Source of the DNA: Pseudomonadota bacterium
Lineage (GTDB): Bacteria; Pseudomonadota; Alphaproteobacteria; JAKJEU01
Assembly: GCA_022705265.1 (NCBI GenBank)
Contig: JAKJEU010000068.1
Location: forward strand, 1-7,620
Length of the DNA: 7,620 nucleotides
Direction of reading: 5' to 3'
A program made the translations under genes and the position numbers. This document shows, piece after piece, positions 1 to 6,914 of the stretch (position 1 is the first letter of the stretch; each line of letters begins with the position of its first letter). The notes below the pieces were generated by a model. It worked only from the letters and a program-made list of their open reading frames with translations. It did not search any database and was not told where the DNA came from.

Positions 1-728
1 ATACCAATTCCGCCACCGACATCGATATTTTTGATTTCGATACCGCTATCACTTAAAGTTTGAATAAAGTTAGCAGTTCTTCTAAATGCTTTTTCAAAAG
101 GTTCACAGTTAAGTAATTGAGAACCAATATGAAGAGCAATACCAACGACATTTACGGCACCACTTTCATGGAGTTTTTTGTAAACTCTTAAAGCTTCTTT
201 TAAACTTACACCGAATTTGTTTTCTTTTTTACCAGTTGAAATTTTTTGGTGGGTCATAGCATCGACATCAGGATTGATACGAATAGCAACATTAGCCTTT
301 TTATTCATTTCAGTTGATTTTTTGATGATTAAATCAGCTTCGCTTTCCGATTCGATGTTGATTTGCATAACTTCACTTGAAATAGCATCTTCAATTTCTT
401 GTTCAGATTTACCAACACCAGAAAAAACGATTTTAGAAGCATCAATTCCAGCAGTTTTTGCCAAAAAAAGTTCACCACCAGTAACAATATCAGCACCACC
501 ACCTAATTTAGCAAATACATTAACGATATGTGGGTTGAAATTAGATTTCAAAGCATAACAAATGGTATAATCAAGACCCAAAGTCTTAGCATGGTCATCA
601 TACTTTTTGAAATTGTCCTTTAAAGCAGACAAAGAGTAACAATAAAACGGAGTCTTTTGTTCAATTTTATTAATTGATACATTTTCGACTTGTAATTGAT
701 TGTTTTTATATAAAAAATATGGTTTCAT
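1..728 (-). CDS. lysA: Diaminopimelate decarboxylase LysA (C-terminal part beyond window)
   Basis: LysA decarboxylates meso-diaminopimelate to L-lysine with pyridoxal phosphate (PLP), the last step of lysine synthesis, in the cytoplasm. The visible 242 residues are the N-terminal part; the family is usually about 420 residues, so the end lies left of base 1. Seen in the translation: the start MKPYFLYKNN; TPFYCYS near residue 26, which opens the barrel; YALKSN with K61 as the expected PLP lysine; HIGSQ (bases 117-131); and the glycine-rich VGGGIG phosphate-binding loop (bases 3-23). These are characteristic of fold-III PLP decarboxylases, and the match to LysA rather than ornithine/arginine decarboxylase is supported by the lptM neighbour. 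The start is the ATG at 728. An AAGGA (736-740) sits 7 bases upstream inside the last codons of lptM, so the two genes are probably co-transcribed. Confidence 0.95.
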   Translation of the reverse strand, partial: MKPYFLYKNNQLQVENVSINKIEQKTPFYCYSLSALKDNFKKYDDHAKTLGLDYTICYALKSNFNPHIVNVFAKLGGGADIVTGGELFLAKTAGIDASKIVFSGVGKSEQEIEDAISSEVMQINIESESEADLIIKKSTEMNKKANVAIRINPDVDAMTHQKISTGKKENKFGVSLKEALRVYKKLHESGAVNVVGIALHIGSQLLNCEPFEKAFRRTANFIQTLSDSGIEIKNIDVGGGIG

Positions 729-731
729 GTT

Positions 732-863
732 TTAATCCTTTGGGTATGTTTGTGGGTATACTCCGCCAACAACAGGTTTAGGGGGACTTTTTTTCCCGCA
801 ACCAGTAATTAACGAAGTGTAAACTAATAATGTTATAATAATATAAAATAAATTTTTTTTCAT
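732..863 (-). CDS. lptM: Small LptM/YifL-type lipoprotein
   Basis: A 43-residue lipoprotein. The order is a lysine start (MKKNLF), a short hydrophobic signal helix, the lipobox LITGC with the lipidated cysteine at residue 22, then GKKSPPKPVVGG and a short Tyr/Pro tail. The CGxKxPP pattern just after the lipobox is the signature of the LptM (formerly YifL) family, which is known from E. coli to bind LptD and help its disulfide maturation at the outer-membrane LPS translocon. Placement directly upstream of lysA (3-base gap) is what I expect of this family in proteobacteria and supports the call. The start at 863 lies only 8 bases from the divergent tlpA start. No Shine-Dalgarno is visible upstream of it, and a promoter placed so as to give a leaderless mRNA is described separately. 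Function here is inferred from the family. Confidence 0.85.
   Translation of the reverse strand: MKKNLFYIIITLLVYTSLITGCGKKSPPKPVVGGVYPQTYPKD
736..740 (-). promoter_or_regulatory. lysA ribosome binding site inside the lptM 3' end
   Basis: AAGGA on the minus strand, 7 bases before the lysA ATG. It lies within the last two codons of lptM (AAG GAT), which suggests coupled translation of the pair. Confidence 0.6.
831..839 (+). promoter_or_regulatory. Candidate extended -10 promoter for tlpA, inside lptM
   Basis: TGTTATAAT is a perfect -10 hexamer (834-839) with the TG extension one base upstream (831-832). No good -35 box is seen at the usual distance (811-816 is AACGAA), which extended -10 promoters can tolerate. 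Transcription would start near 846, leaving about 25 bases before the tlpA ATG. The tract is very AT-rich, so a chance match is possible. Confidence 0.4.
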
Positions 864-870
864 AAGAACA

Positions 871-900
871 ATGATAAACATAATGATTAATAACTGTAAA
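871..900 (-). promoter_or_regulatory. Candidate promoter for lptM-lysA, overlapping the tlpA start
   Basis: On the minus strand there is a TTTACA -35 (895-900), an 18-base spacer and a TATCAT -10 (871-876), each one base off consensus. The -10 falls on the first six bases of tlpA. The expected start site is around 863-865, at or next to the lptM ATG, so the transcript would have no or almost no leader. This agrees with the missing Shine-Dalgarno of lptM. Inference from hexamer matches only. Confidence 0.4.
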
Positions 901-1407
901 TTGATTTTTTTAATATTTTTAATTTTTTTCTTATTCTCATTTGAAATAAGAGCCGAAGAGGAATTTAAGTTCCATCTTCAACCAAAATCATCTCCATTAT
1001 CTTCTTTTGAAGATGTGTATTCAAATAAGCTTAGGCTTTTTAATTTCAAAGGCAAGGTAGTGTTGTTAAATGTTTGGGCTACATATTGTGCTCCATGTAT
1101 CAGAGAGCTTAAAACATTGAATGATTTAAGCAAGGAAATGGGTAATAAGATTGCGATTGTTCCTGTGGCGGTAAGTGGTGAGAATGGAGAAACATTACAA
1201 GCTTTTTATAAAAAACACGGGCTTGATTATCTTGATATTTATACGGATCGCCAAAAAATGATAAGTAGTGAACTTCAAATACCTTCTGTTCCTTACACTC
1301 TTTTGATAAACAGCGAGGGTGTAGAGCTTGCAAGAATTGTTGGAGGAGCTGATTTTTCATCGACTGTAATTAAGGCTCAATTAAAAAACCTTTTGCGAAA
1401 ATTTTAA
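871..1407 (+). CDS. tlpA: TlpA-type periplasmic thiol-disulfide oxidoreductase
   Basis: A 178-residue thioredoxin-fold protein exported to the periplasm. TlpA/ResA/DsbE-type proteins reduce cysteines of apo-cytochrome c or of the copper site of cytochrome oxidase. Seen: a hydrophobic N-terminal signal (about residues 9-24) with a plausible cleavage after EIRA (residue 28); the GKVVLLNVWATYCAPC block with the redox pair C73-C76 (CAPC); and IPSVPYTLLI carrying the cis-proline P141 that faces the active site, followed by the final helix. Length fits the family. Two in-frame ATGs (871 and 883) are possible starts, neither with a Shine-Dalgarno; the first is given. The gene lies divergent to lptM-lysA, an arrangement I recall from other alphaproteobacteria, where argH sits between. 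The exact client (cytochrome c or CuA) cannot be told from sequence. Confidence 0.85.
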   Translation: MINIMINNCKLIFLIFLIFFLFSFEIRAEEEFKFHLQPKSSPLSSFEDVYSNKLRLFNFKGKVVLLNVWATYCAPCIRELKTLNDLSKEMGNKIAIVPVAVSGENGETLQAFYKKHGLDYLDIYTDRQKMISSELQIPSVPYTLLINSEGVELARIVGGADFSSTVIKAQLKNLLRKF

Positions 1408-1421
1408 AATTTTATTATGAT
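1393..1421 (+). promoter_or_regulatory. Candidate promoter for the gpt cluster
   Basis: TTGCGA (1393-1398, four of six to consensus), a 17-base spacer, then TATGAT (1416-1421, five of six). Transcription would begin near 1428, about 30 bases before gpt, and the -35 lies in the last codons of tlpA. No GC-rich terminator hairpin separates tlpA from gpt, so read-through from tlpA is also possible. Confidence 0.4.
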
Positions 1422-1457
1422 GACGATAAAATTAATTTAGTTTTATAAAAGGAAATC

Positions 1458-1943
1458 ATGATGAGCGAAGATACAGAAATTGAAATGGTTGACATCTCTT
1501 GGGAACAATTCCATAAAGATTGTCGTGCTTTGGTAAAAAAACTTATCAAAGTTGGAAATTTCAAAAAAATGGTGGCAGTAACAAGAGGCGGATTATTCCC
1601 TGCTGGTGTTATTGCTCGTGAAATGGAAATCAGAGACATTGATACAATTTGTATCGCAAGTTATGACGAATATTCACAAGGAAAACTTACCTTGGTAAAA
1701 CCTTCAATGATTGAGGGAGACGGTGAAGGCGTTTTATTCGTTGATGATTTGGTGGACACAGGAAGAACCATCGAATTCATTAAACAAAAATATCCAAAAG
1801 CTCATATTGCAACCGTATATGCAAAAGAACATGGTAAACATTTAGTGGACACATATGTTTCAATGATGGATTGTTGGGTATTGTTCCCTTGGGAAGGCTG
1901 TATGCAACCTGCAACTCCTATGATTAAGAACGGAAGAAAATAA
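1458..1943 (+). CDS. gpt: Xanthine-guanine phosphoribosyltransferase Gpt
   Basis: Gpt transfers the phosphoribosyl group of PRPP to guanine or xanthine (hypoxanthine less well), salvaging purines in the cytoplasm. The 161 residues align along their length with E. coli Gpt (152). Seen: TRGGLFPAG at residues 42-50 (family SRGGLVPG); IASYDE near 67; IEGDGEG at 85-91; the PRPP-binding loop FVDDLVDTGRT at 94-104 with the acidic pair D96-D97; YPKAHIATVYAK with K123, the likely purine-contacting lysine; and CWVLFPWE with W140, the likely aromatic that stacks on the base. A strong AAGGA (1449-1453) precedes two adjacent ATGs (1458 and 1461). Spacing is 4 bases to the first and 7 to the second, so translation may really begin at 1461. 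The stop shares one base with the start of a second, damaged gpt copy. Confidence 0.93.
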   Translation: MMSEDTEIEMVDISWEQFHKDCRALVKKLIKVGNFKKMVAVTRGGLFPAGVIAREMEIRDIDTICIASYDEYSQGKLTLVKPSMIEGDGEGVLFVDDLVDTGRTIEFIKQKYPKAHIATVYAKEHGKHLVDTYVSMMDCWVLFPWEGCMQPATPMIKNGRK

Positions 1944-2408
1944 TGATGACAGACGAACCTCAAAAAATGCTTAATATCTCGTGGGATATGTTTCACAGAG
2001 ATTGCAGAGAATTAGCACAAAAAATAATTGAGGTTGGTCGGTTTGAAAAAATGGTGGCAATTACCCGTGGGGGATTATTTCCTGCGGGTATTATTGCCAG
2101 AGAATTGAATATAAGACATATCGATAGCATATCGATAGCAAGTTATGACGAATATTTCCAAGGCGAATTAAGATTGATTAAGCCTCCGATGATTGAGGGA
2201 GACGGCGAGGGTGTTTTATTCGTTGATGAATTAGTTGATACTGGCAAAACTTTGGCATTTATATCCAAAAGCTCATATCGCAACAATATATGCCAAGGAA
2301 AAAGGCGTAAAGTTCGTTGATACATATGTTTCAATGGTTAATTGTTGGGTATTATTCCCTTGGGATGGCAAATTTGCCCCTTCAAAACCTTTGATTGATA
2401 ATAAATAA
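1943..2408 (+). pseudogene. Second tandem gpt copy, frameshifted by an 11-base deletion
   Basis: A paralogue of the preceding gpt, about two thirds identical by eye, starting in a TAATG overlap with its stop. The first 107 residues are intact, including TRGGLFPAG, IEGDGEG and the PRPP loop FVDELVDTGKT. At 2261-2264 the sequence lacks 11 bases that copy 1 has (four and a bit codons between its FI and YPKAH). The reading frame then shifts and stops at 2318-2320 after an unrelated 18-residue tail. The original frame continues cleanly from CCA at 2265 as PKAHIATIYAKEKG...DTYVSM...CWVLFPWDG to TAA at 2406-2408. No other lesion is visible, so the break looks recent. The truncated product lacks the lysine and tryptophan expected to hold the purine, so it should be inactive as a salvage enzyme. 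Eleven bases is large for a read error, though an assembly error is possible. Confidence 0.85.
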
Positions 2409-2444
2409 TTTAAGGTCTTTGTTTTTTTAAAAAAAGGCTTTGAG

Positions 2445-2450
2445 AAAGGA
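2445..2450 (+). promoter_or_regulatory. polA ribosome binding site supporting a TTG start
   Basis: AAAGGA with an 8-base gap to TTG at 2459. The protein begins KKDTLFLVDGSG directly after it, exactly where PolA proteins start. No ATG occurs in frame at the right place, so the TTG start is well supported. Confidence 0.7.
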
Positions 2451-2458
2451 AAATTAAG

Positions 2459-5185
2459 TTGAAAAAAGATACCTTGTTCTTGGTCGATGGATCAGGATTT
2501 ATTTTCAGAGCCTTCTTTAAACTTCCACAAATGAGCAGGAGTGATGGAACTCCTATTGGTGCTGTGTTTGGGTTTACAAGGGCTTTGATGAATATTATCA
2601 AAAACAATGGCGCAAGTCATATTGCGGTCATTTTTGATGCGAAACGAAAAACATTCAGACAAGATATCTATCCTCTTTACAAAGAAAATCGCAAAGAAAC
2701 ACCAGAGGCTTTAATCCCACAATTTCCTTTGATAAGAGAGGCGGTTGAGGCTTTTAATATCAAAAGCGTGGAATTAGAAGGTTATGAAGCCGACGATTTA
2801 ATTGCAACCTATGCCAAGCTTGGGATTGAAGCGGGCATGAATGTTAAAATTTTGTCTTCTGATAAAGACATGATGCAATTAATTGGCTTAGGGATTGAAT
2901 TATATGACGCTTTTGATTTTTCGTTGGTTGATAATGAAAAAGTTATGCAAAAATTTGGGGTAACTCCTGACAAAGTGATTGATGTTCAATCATTAGCAGG
3001 CGATAGTTCCGATAATGTCCCAGGGGTTAAGGGAATTGGGCCAAAGACGGCTTCTTCCTTGATTAACGATTTTGGGTCCTTAGAAGGTATTTACGAAAAC
3101 CTTGATAAAATATCAAAACCAAGAACCAAGGCTTTGTTAGAAGAGCATAAAGATCTTGCTTTTATATCAAAAAAACTTGTAACTCTTTGCAATCACGCAC
3201 CTGTTGAGGTTGGTTTAAAGGATTTGGAAATAATAAATCCTGATTTTGATAAAATTATGGATTTTATGAGAGCTAATGAATTCAAAAGCCTTATGAACTC
3301 TCTTCCAAATTGGCAAGAAAAAAGGGAAGAAGTAATAAGAAAAGTAAAGTCAGAGTCGGCAAAATATATAACGGTTGATGAGGAAAAAGATTTAAAAGAA
3401 TGGGTTGAAAGAGCAATTAACGAGGGCGTTGTTGCATTTGATACGGAAACGGATTCTTTGGATTCATTTAGTGCGAACTTAGTTGGTTTTTCTCTTTGTA
3501 TAAAAGAGGGCGAGGCATGTTATGTGCCATTAAATCACAAGGCAAAACAAGAAAGCTTGTTTGAAGAAACCTCAATAAAGCCAAAGCAAATTGATTTTAA
3601 TAAAGCTTTGGAAATATTAAAACCCTTGCTTACTGATGAATCGGTTATGAAAGTTGGGCATAACATTAAATACGATATGAATGTTTTGGTTAAATATTAC
3701 GGTGATGATTTTTTCATTAAACCTGCAAGCGATACTATGCTTATGTCCTATACTCTTGACGGAGCAAAGCACAGGCATAATATGGACGAACTTGCATTAA
3801 AACATTTCGGACATACAACAATAAAATATGATGATGTTACGGGGACTGGAAAATCAAAAATATCCTTTGATTTAGTTGGAATTAAAGAAGCAACAAAATA
3901 TGCCGCCGAAGATGCATATGTAACGATGATGCTTTATAATTTTTTCAAAGACAGGCTTGTAAAAGAAAAATCTTTGTCAATTTATGAATATTATGACCGC
4001 CCATTGCTTAATGTTTTAAGCCAAATGGAAAGAAATGGTGTTTTAATCGATGCAATTAAACTTAATGATTTAAGCAAGGAATTTTCATTAAAAATATCCG
4101 AACTTGATAAAGAAATTCAAGATATAGCAGGGGTGGAATTTAATGTTAATTCTCCATCTCAACTGGGCGAGGTTTTGTTTGATAAAATGGGCTTATTGGG
4201 TGGTAAAAAATCAAGCAAAACGGGAAAATATTCAACCGATGTCGATGTTTTAGAAGAGCTTGCAAATAATGGTGAAAAAATCGCTGAAAAGGTTTTGGAA
4301 TATCGTGGTTTTTCAAAAATAAAAAGCACATATACCGACGCTTTGCCAACTTTTATAAACAAAAGAACGGGCAGAGTGCATACAAGTTATCTTCAAACTG
4401 GAACTTCAACAGGAAGACTTTCTTCTTCCGACCCTAATTTACAAAATATACCGATAAGAAGTGAAGATGGACGAAAAATAAGACAGGCCTTTATTGCCAA
4501 AAAAGGTCATAAAATATTATCGGCCGATTATTCTCAAATCGAACTTAGAATTATTGCAGAAGTGGCGGAAATAAAAGCGTTAAAGCAAGCCTTTATTGAT
4601 AATGTTGACATTCACGCGGTTACGGCTTCGAAAGTTTATGGTATACCAATCGAAGGAATGGACCCAACGATAAGACGGTCGGCTAAGGCTATAAACTTTG
4701 GTATTATTTATGGGATTTCTGCTTTTGGGCTTGCAAAACAGCTTAATGTTTCAAGGACTGAGGCAAATGATTTGATAAATTCTTATTTCAAACAATTCCC
4801 TGAGCTTAAAAATTACATGGACAGCACCGAAAATTTTGCAAAACAAAACGGATTTGTTGAAACTCTGTTTGGACGGAAATGTTACATTAACGGAATAAAT
4901 GATAAAAATTCAGGTATAAGAAATTATGCTTTACGGGCTGCTATTAATGCTCCTATCCAAGGGTCTGCTTCGGATTTGATGCGTATTGCGATGATTAATA
5001 TGTATAAAGAGTTTAAAGATGAAATGATTATGCAAGTGCATGACGAACTTGTTTTTGAAATTAAGCAAGAAGAGGCAGAAACAAAGGCAAAAAGGATTAA
5101 AGAAATAATGGAACAGGCTTATAAAATGTCTGTGCCTTTAATTGCCGAGGTTGGAATTGGTGATAATTGGGACATGGCTCATTAA
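2459..5185 (+). CDS. polA: DNA polymerase I
   Basis: PolA removes RNA primers, fills gaps and serves excision repair. At 908 residues it has all three domains. The 5' nuclease domain (about 1-290) shows LFLVDGSG, YEADD at 109-113, SSDKDMMQL at 133-141 and the helix-hairpin region GDSSDNVPGVKGIGPKTA. The 3'-5' proofreading domain (about 305-505) keeps exo I D328/E330 (FDTET), exo II N402/D406 (HNIKYD) and exo III Y481/D485 (YAAED), so it should proofread, unlike the inactive versions in Taq-like enzymes. The polymerase domain (about 515-908) has motif A DYSQIELR (690-697), motif B R739...K743...F747...Y751, and motif C HDE (861-863). F747 is at the site that decides dideoxynucleotide discrimination and matches E. 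coli F762. It starts with TTG after a good Shine-Dalgarno, 50 bases past the broken gpt copy, and is probably transcribed with gpt. Confidence 0.97.
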   Translation: MKKDTLFLVDGSGFIFRAFFKLPQMSRSDGTPIGAVFGFTRALMNIIKNNGASHIAVIFDAKRKTFRQDIYPLYKENRKETPEALIPQFPLIREAVEAFNIKSVELEGYEADDLIATYAKLGIEAGMNVKILSSDKDMMQLIGLGIELYDAFDFSLVDNEKVMQKFGVTPDKVIDVQSLAGDSSDNVPGVKGIGPKTASSLINDFGSLEGIYENLDKISKPRTKALLEEHKDLAFISKKLVTLCNHAPVEVGLKDLEIINPDFDKIMDFMRANEFKSLMNSLPNWQEKREEVIRKVKSESAKYITVDEEKDLKEWVERAINEGVVAFDTETDSLDSFSANLVGFSLCIKEGEACYVPLNHKAKQESLFEETSIKPKQIDFNKALEILKPLLTDESVMKVGHNIKYDMNVLVKYYGDDFFIKPASDTMLMSYTLDGAKHRHNMDELALKHFGHTTIKYDDVTGTGKSKISFDLVGIKEATKYAAEDAYVTMMLYNFFKDRLVKEKSLSIYEYYDRPLLNVLSQMERNGVLIDAIKLNDLSKEFSLKISELDKEIQDIAGVEFNVNSPSQLGEVLFDKMGLLGGKKSSKTGKYSTDVDVLEELANNGEKIAEKVLEYRGFSKIKSTYTDALPTFINKRTGRVHTSYLQTGTSTGRLSSSDPNLQNIPIRSEDGRKIRQAFIAKKGHKILSADYSQIELRIIAEVAEIKALKQAFIDNVDIHAVTASKVYGIPIEGMDPTIRRSAKAINFGIIYGISAFGLAKQLNVSRTEANDLINSYFKQFPELKNYMDSTENFAKQNGFVETLFGRKCYINGINDKNSGIRNYALRAAINAPIQGSASDLMRIAMINMYKEFKDEMIMQVHDELVFEIKQEEAETKAKRIKEIMEQAYKMSVPLIAEVGIGDNWDMAH

Positions 5186-5213
5186 AATTTTTGTTTAATT
5201 TTGTCCAAAATGA

Positions 5214-5222
5214 TGTTATGAT
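5214..5222 (+). promoter_or_regulatory. Candidate extended -10 promoter for the 5259 gene
   Basis: TGTTATGAT contains TATGAT (5217-5222, one mismatch to TATAAT) with a TG extension at 5214-5215. No clear -35 is seen. Transcription would start near 5229, about 30 bases before the ATG. No hairpin terminator is seen after polA, so the gene may also be read from polA transcripts. Confidence 0.3.
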
Positions 5223-5258
5223 TTTTTATAAAACTATCGTAATTATTATGGAGGGCAC

Positions 5259-5933
5259 ATGATTAAGGAACCTTTGAAGCAATCAAATAAACAAGTTGAT
5301 GTTAATGTTAATCGTCTTGCGGTAAGTAAACAAGAAAAGGCAGATATTTTAAAGTTCTTAATTGCTCAAAATGATCTTTCAATTGTAAAAAATAAAAATG
5401 TTTCATGTGCGAATCAGTTTGAAAAGATTGATACCTATGCTTTTGTTAATGAAGATGGACAAAGATGTGTTGTCGCTTGTGCTGATACAAAAGGAAAAAT
5501 GTCAACAAAAGAAGGCAAAGACATTTCTTTGATGGATTTTAAAGCAAAAGATGGTGATGAGTTTTCGGGAAGAGTTGCTGTGGTAAAATCAGGTGATTTG
5601 AATATGGTTGTAAGCTTATTAACCCCAAAATGCGATGAATCTCTTTCTTATGTTGATGTTAAGGCACAAGGAAAAAGCATTGACGGAGCTTTTTATCATT
5701 ATGGGAAAAAAGCTGTGCCAGATATTTTCCTTGATTTGGAAAAATGCAAAAGAGGAAAAGGGCTAGGTTGCAGTTTTGAAGGTCCAGCCCTTGATATGTA
5801 TAAGTATCTTTTAAGACAAGATGAAGTTAATGAAATTAACAAAATTAGAGAAAATGGTGGCAAAGACAGTTTGTCTCAAAAAACTAAGCTTGATATTCAA
5901 AAGGCATTAAGGGCTTTTGGTAATTGTCGATGA
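5259..5933 (+). CDS. Unrecognised 224-residue cytoplasmic protein
   Basis: I do not recognise this family. The start is well supported: GGAGG (5250-5254) lies 4 bases before ATG 5259. The protein has no signal peptide or membrane segment, so it is probably cytoplasmic. It opens with a polar, lysine-rich stretch (1-26), then a short helix-like segment KADILKFLIAQNDL (27-40). A beta-rich middle follows (about 58-135: YAFVNEDGQRCVVACAD, SGRVAVVKSG, LNMVVSLLTP), then GAFYHYGKKAVPDIFLDL (143-160), and a charged helical C-terminus (about 175-221). It holds seven cysteines (50, 70, 74, 125, 163, 171, 223). C70-x3-C74 and C163-x7-C171 could form a metal or disulfide site, but this is a guess. Codon use and base composition resemble the neighbours, so I see no sign of recent transfer. 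Its last 27 bases overlap the convergent peptidase gene. Confidence 0.75.
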   Translation: MIKEPLKQSNKQVDVNVNRLAVSKQEKADILKFLIAQNDLSIVKNKNVSCANQFEKIDTYAFVNEDGQRCVVACADTKGKMSTKEGKDISLMDFKAKDGDEFSGRVAVVKSGDLNMVVSLLTPKCDESLSYVDVKAQGKSIDGAFYHYGKKAVPDIFLDLEKCKRGKGLGCSFEGPALDMYKYLLRQDEVNEINKIRENGGKDSLSQKTKLDIQKALRAFGNCR

Positions 5934-6902
5934 TTTTTTAATAAATTCTGAAACTCCAACCACGACTTCGCTCATTCGTTCGTAATCAAGAGTGTCATAA
6001 GTGTCGCTGTCTTGGTGGTAATTAAAATTCCTAAAAAACGAAGTGTCGGTAACCATGATGGCTGGGGCGTATTTTGTTTTCCAAAAATAATAATGGTCTG
6101 AATAATCGGTTCCAACAATCAAATCATGGTCAAAGCCAAGTTTTTGAGAAGGCAGGGGAGAATTTTCATCAAAATATTCCTTTAAATTTTTGGTTAAGTT
6201 TTTCGATTCTTTATTTCCAACAAAAGCAATAAAATTTCCCTTGTTAGGATAGAAAAATCCAAGTCCAAAAGGATAAAATTGTGAAAAATATCGGTCTTTA
6301 TAATATCCAATCATCTCTAATATTATTGCTTGTTTTATGTCTTTTTTGTTTTTGATGGCGTCTTTTACATAAACCACACTTCCCATGTATTGTCTTTTGA
6401 AAAAGGGAGGCTCTTCGTTAACAAAGGCAACAAATTCCATGTTTTTTGACGATTCGTCGTTATACATATATCGTGCAATTTCAATTAATCCACTAACCCC
6501 ACTTGTGTTGTCATCAGCACCTGGATTATTGCAAGTATCGTAATGAGCCCCAAGGACGGTTATGTCTTTATCGTGGGCGTCAGCTCGTTTTGCGATGATA
6601 TTTTTGACGGCTCTTTTTGTTCCGTTACCTACGATTGCATTATAATGTTGAAATTCCACCATATATCCGATTTTTTCGAATTCGGATTTTATGTAATCAG
6701 CGGTTTTATTAAGTTTTGATATGTCTTTTGTATCGCGGTTACCAATTAAATGGGAAATTTCATAAACATGGGTTTTAAGGTTTGCTGAAATTTCGGGATA
6801 ACGGTTTAATGCCTTATAATCCTTGCAAAAAATTCCATATCCGATAAAGGAAGACGACAATAAAATTACAGCAATTTTGATTATTATTAACATCTTTTTC
6901 AT
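5907..6902 (-). CDS. M28-family zinc metallopeptidase, membrane-anchored or secreted
   Basis: A 331-residue peptidase of the M28 (aminopeptidase Y/S-like) family, which uses two zinc ions to cleave N-terminal residues or related amide bonds. Seen: an N-terminal hydrophobic segment (residues 4-24; signal or anchor; C26 has no proper lipobox), so it acts outside the cytoplasmic membrane; LGAHYDT with ligand H120; GADDNTSG with bridging D131; NEEPPFF with catalytic E163 and ligand E164; LEMIGYY with E196 where many M28 enzymes have Asp; and YHQDSDTYDTL with ligand H296. All metal positions are filled, so it should be active; the substrate is unknown. The start is set at 6902 rather than the in-frame ATG at 6920, because AAGGAG (6909-6914) sits 6 bases before 6902 and overlaps the extra upstream codons. 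It has its own candidate promoter, and its end overlaps the convergent gene at 5259-5933. Confidence 0.88.
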   Translation of the reverse strand: MKKMLIIIKIAVILLSSSFIGYGIFCKDYKALNRYPEISANLKTHVYEISHLIGNRDTKDISKLNKTADYIKSEFEKIGYMVEFQHYNAIVGNGTKRAVKNIIAKRADAHDKDITVLGAHYDTCNNPGADDNTSGVSGLIEIARYMYNDESSKNMEFVAFVNEEPPFFKRQYMGSVVYVKDAIKNKKDIKQAIILEMIGYYKDRYFSQFYPFGLGFFYPNKGNFIAFVGNKESKNLTKNLKEYFDENSPLPSQKLGFDHDLIVGTDYSDHYYFWKTKYAPAIMVTDTSFFRNFNYHQDSDTYDTLDYERMSEVVVGVSEFIKKSSTITKSP

Positions 6903-6908
6903 GACTTG

Positions 6909-6914
6909 CTCCTT
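6909..6914 (-). promoter_or_regulatory. Ribosome binding site fixing the M28 peptidase start
   Basis: A perfect AAGGAG on the minus strand, 6 bases before ATG 6902. It falls inside the extra codons that a start at 6920 would add, so 6902 is the better start. Confidence 0.75.

Noticed and set aside
217..558. Plus-strand open frame of 113 codons opposite lysA
   Set aside because: It lies wholly antisense to a convincing lysA reading with conserved motifs and has no ribosome binding site or family resemblance.
1398..1413. AAAATTTTAAAATTTT tract after tlpA as a terminator or operator
   Set aside because: Pure AT self-complementarity with no GC stem, common by chance at this base composition.
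2422..2435. T7-A7 palindrome between the gpt copy and polA as a terminator
   Set aside because: There is no GC stem; it is a homopolymer pair in an AT-rich genome and could not form a stable terminator hairpin.
4146..4362. Two minus-strand open frames inside polA
   Set aside because: Overlapping antisense frames within a fully conserved polA coding region; no ribosome binding signal or domain.
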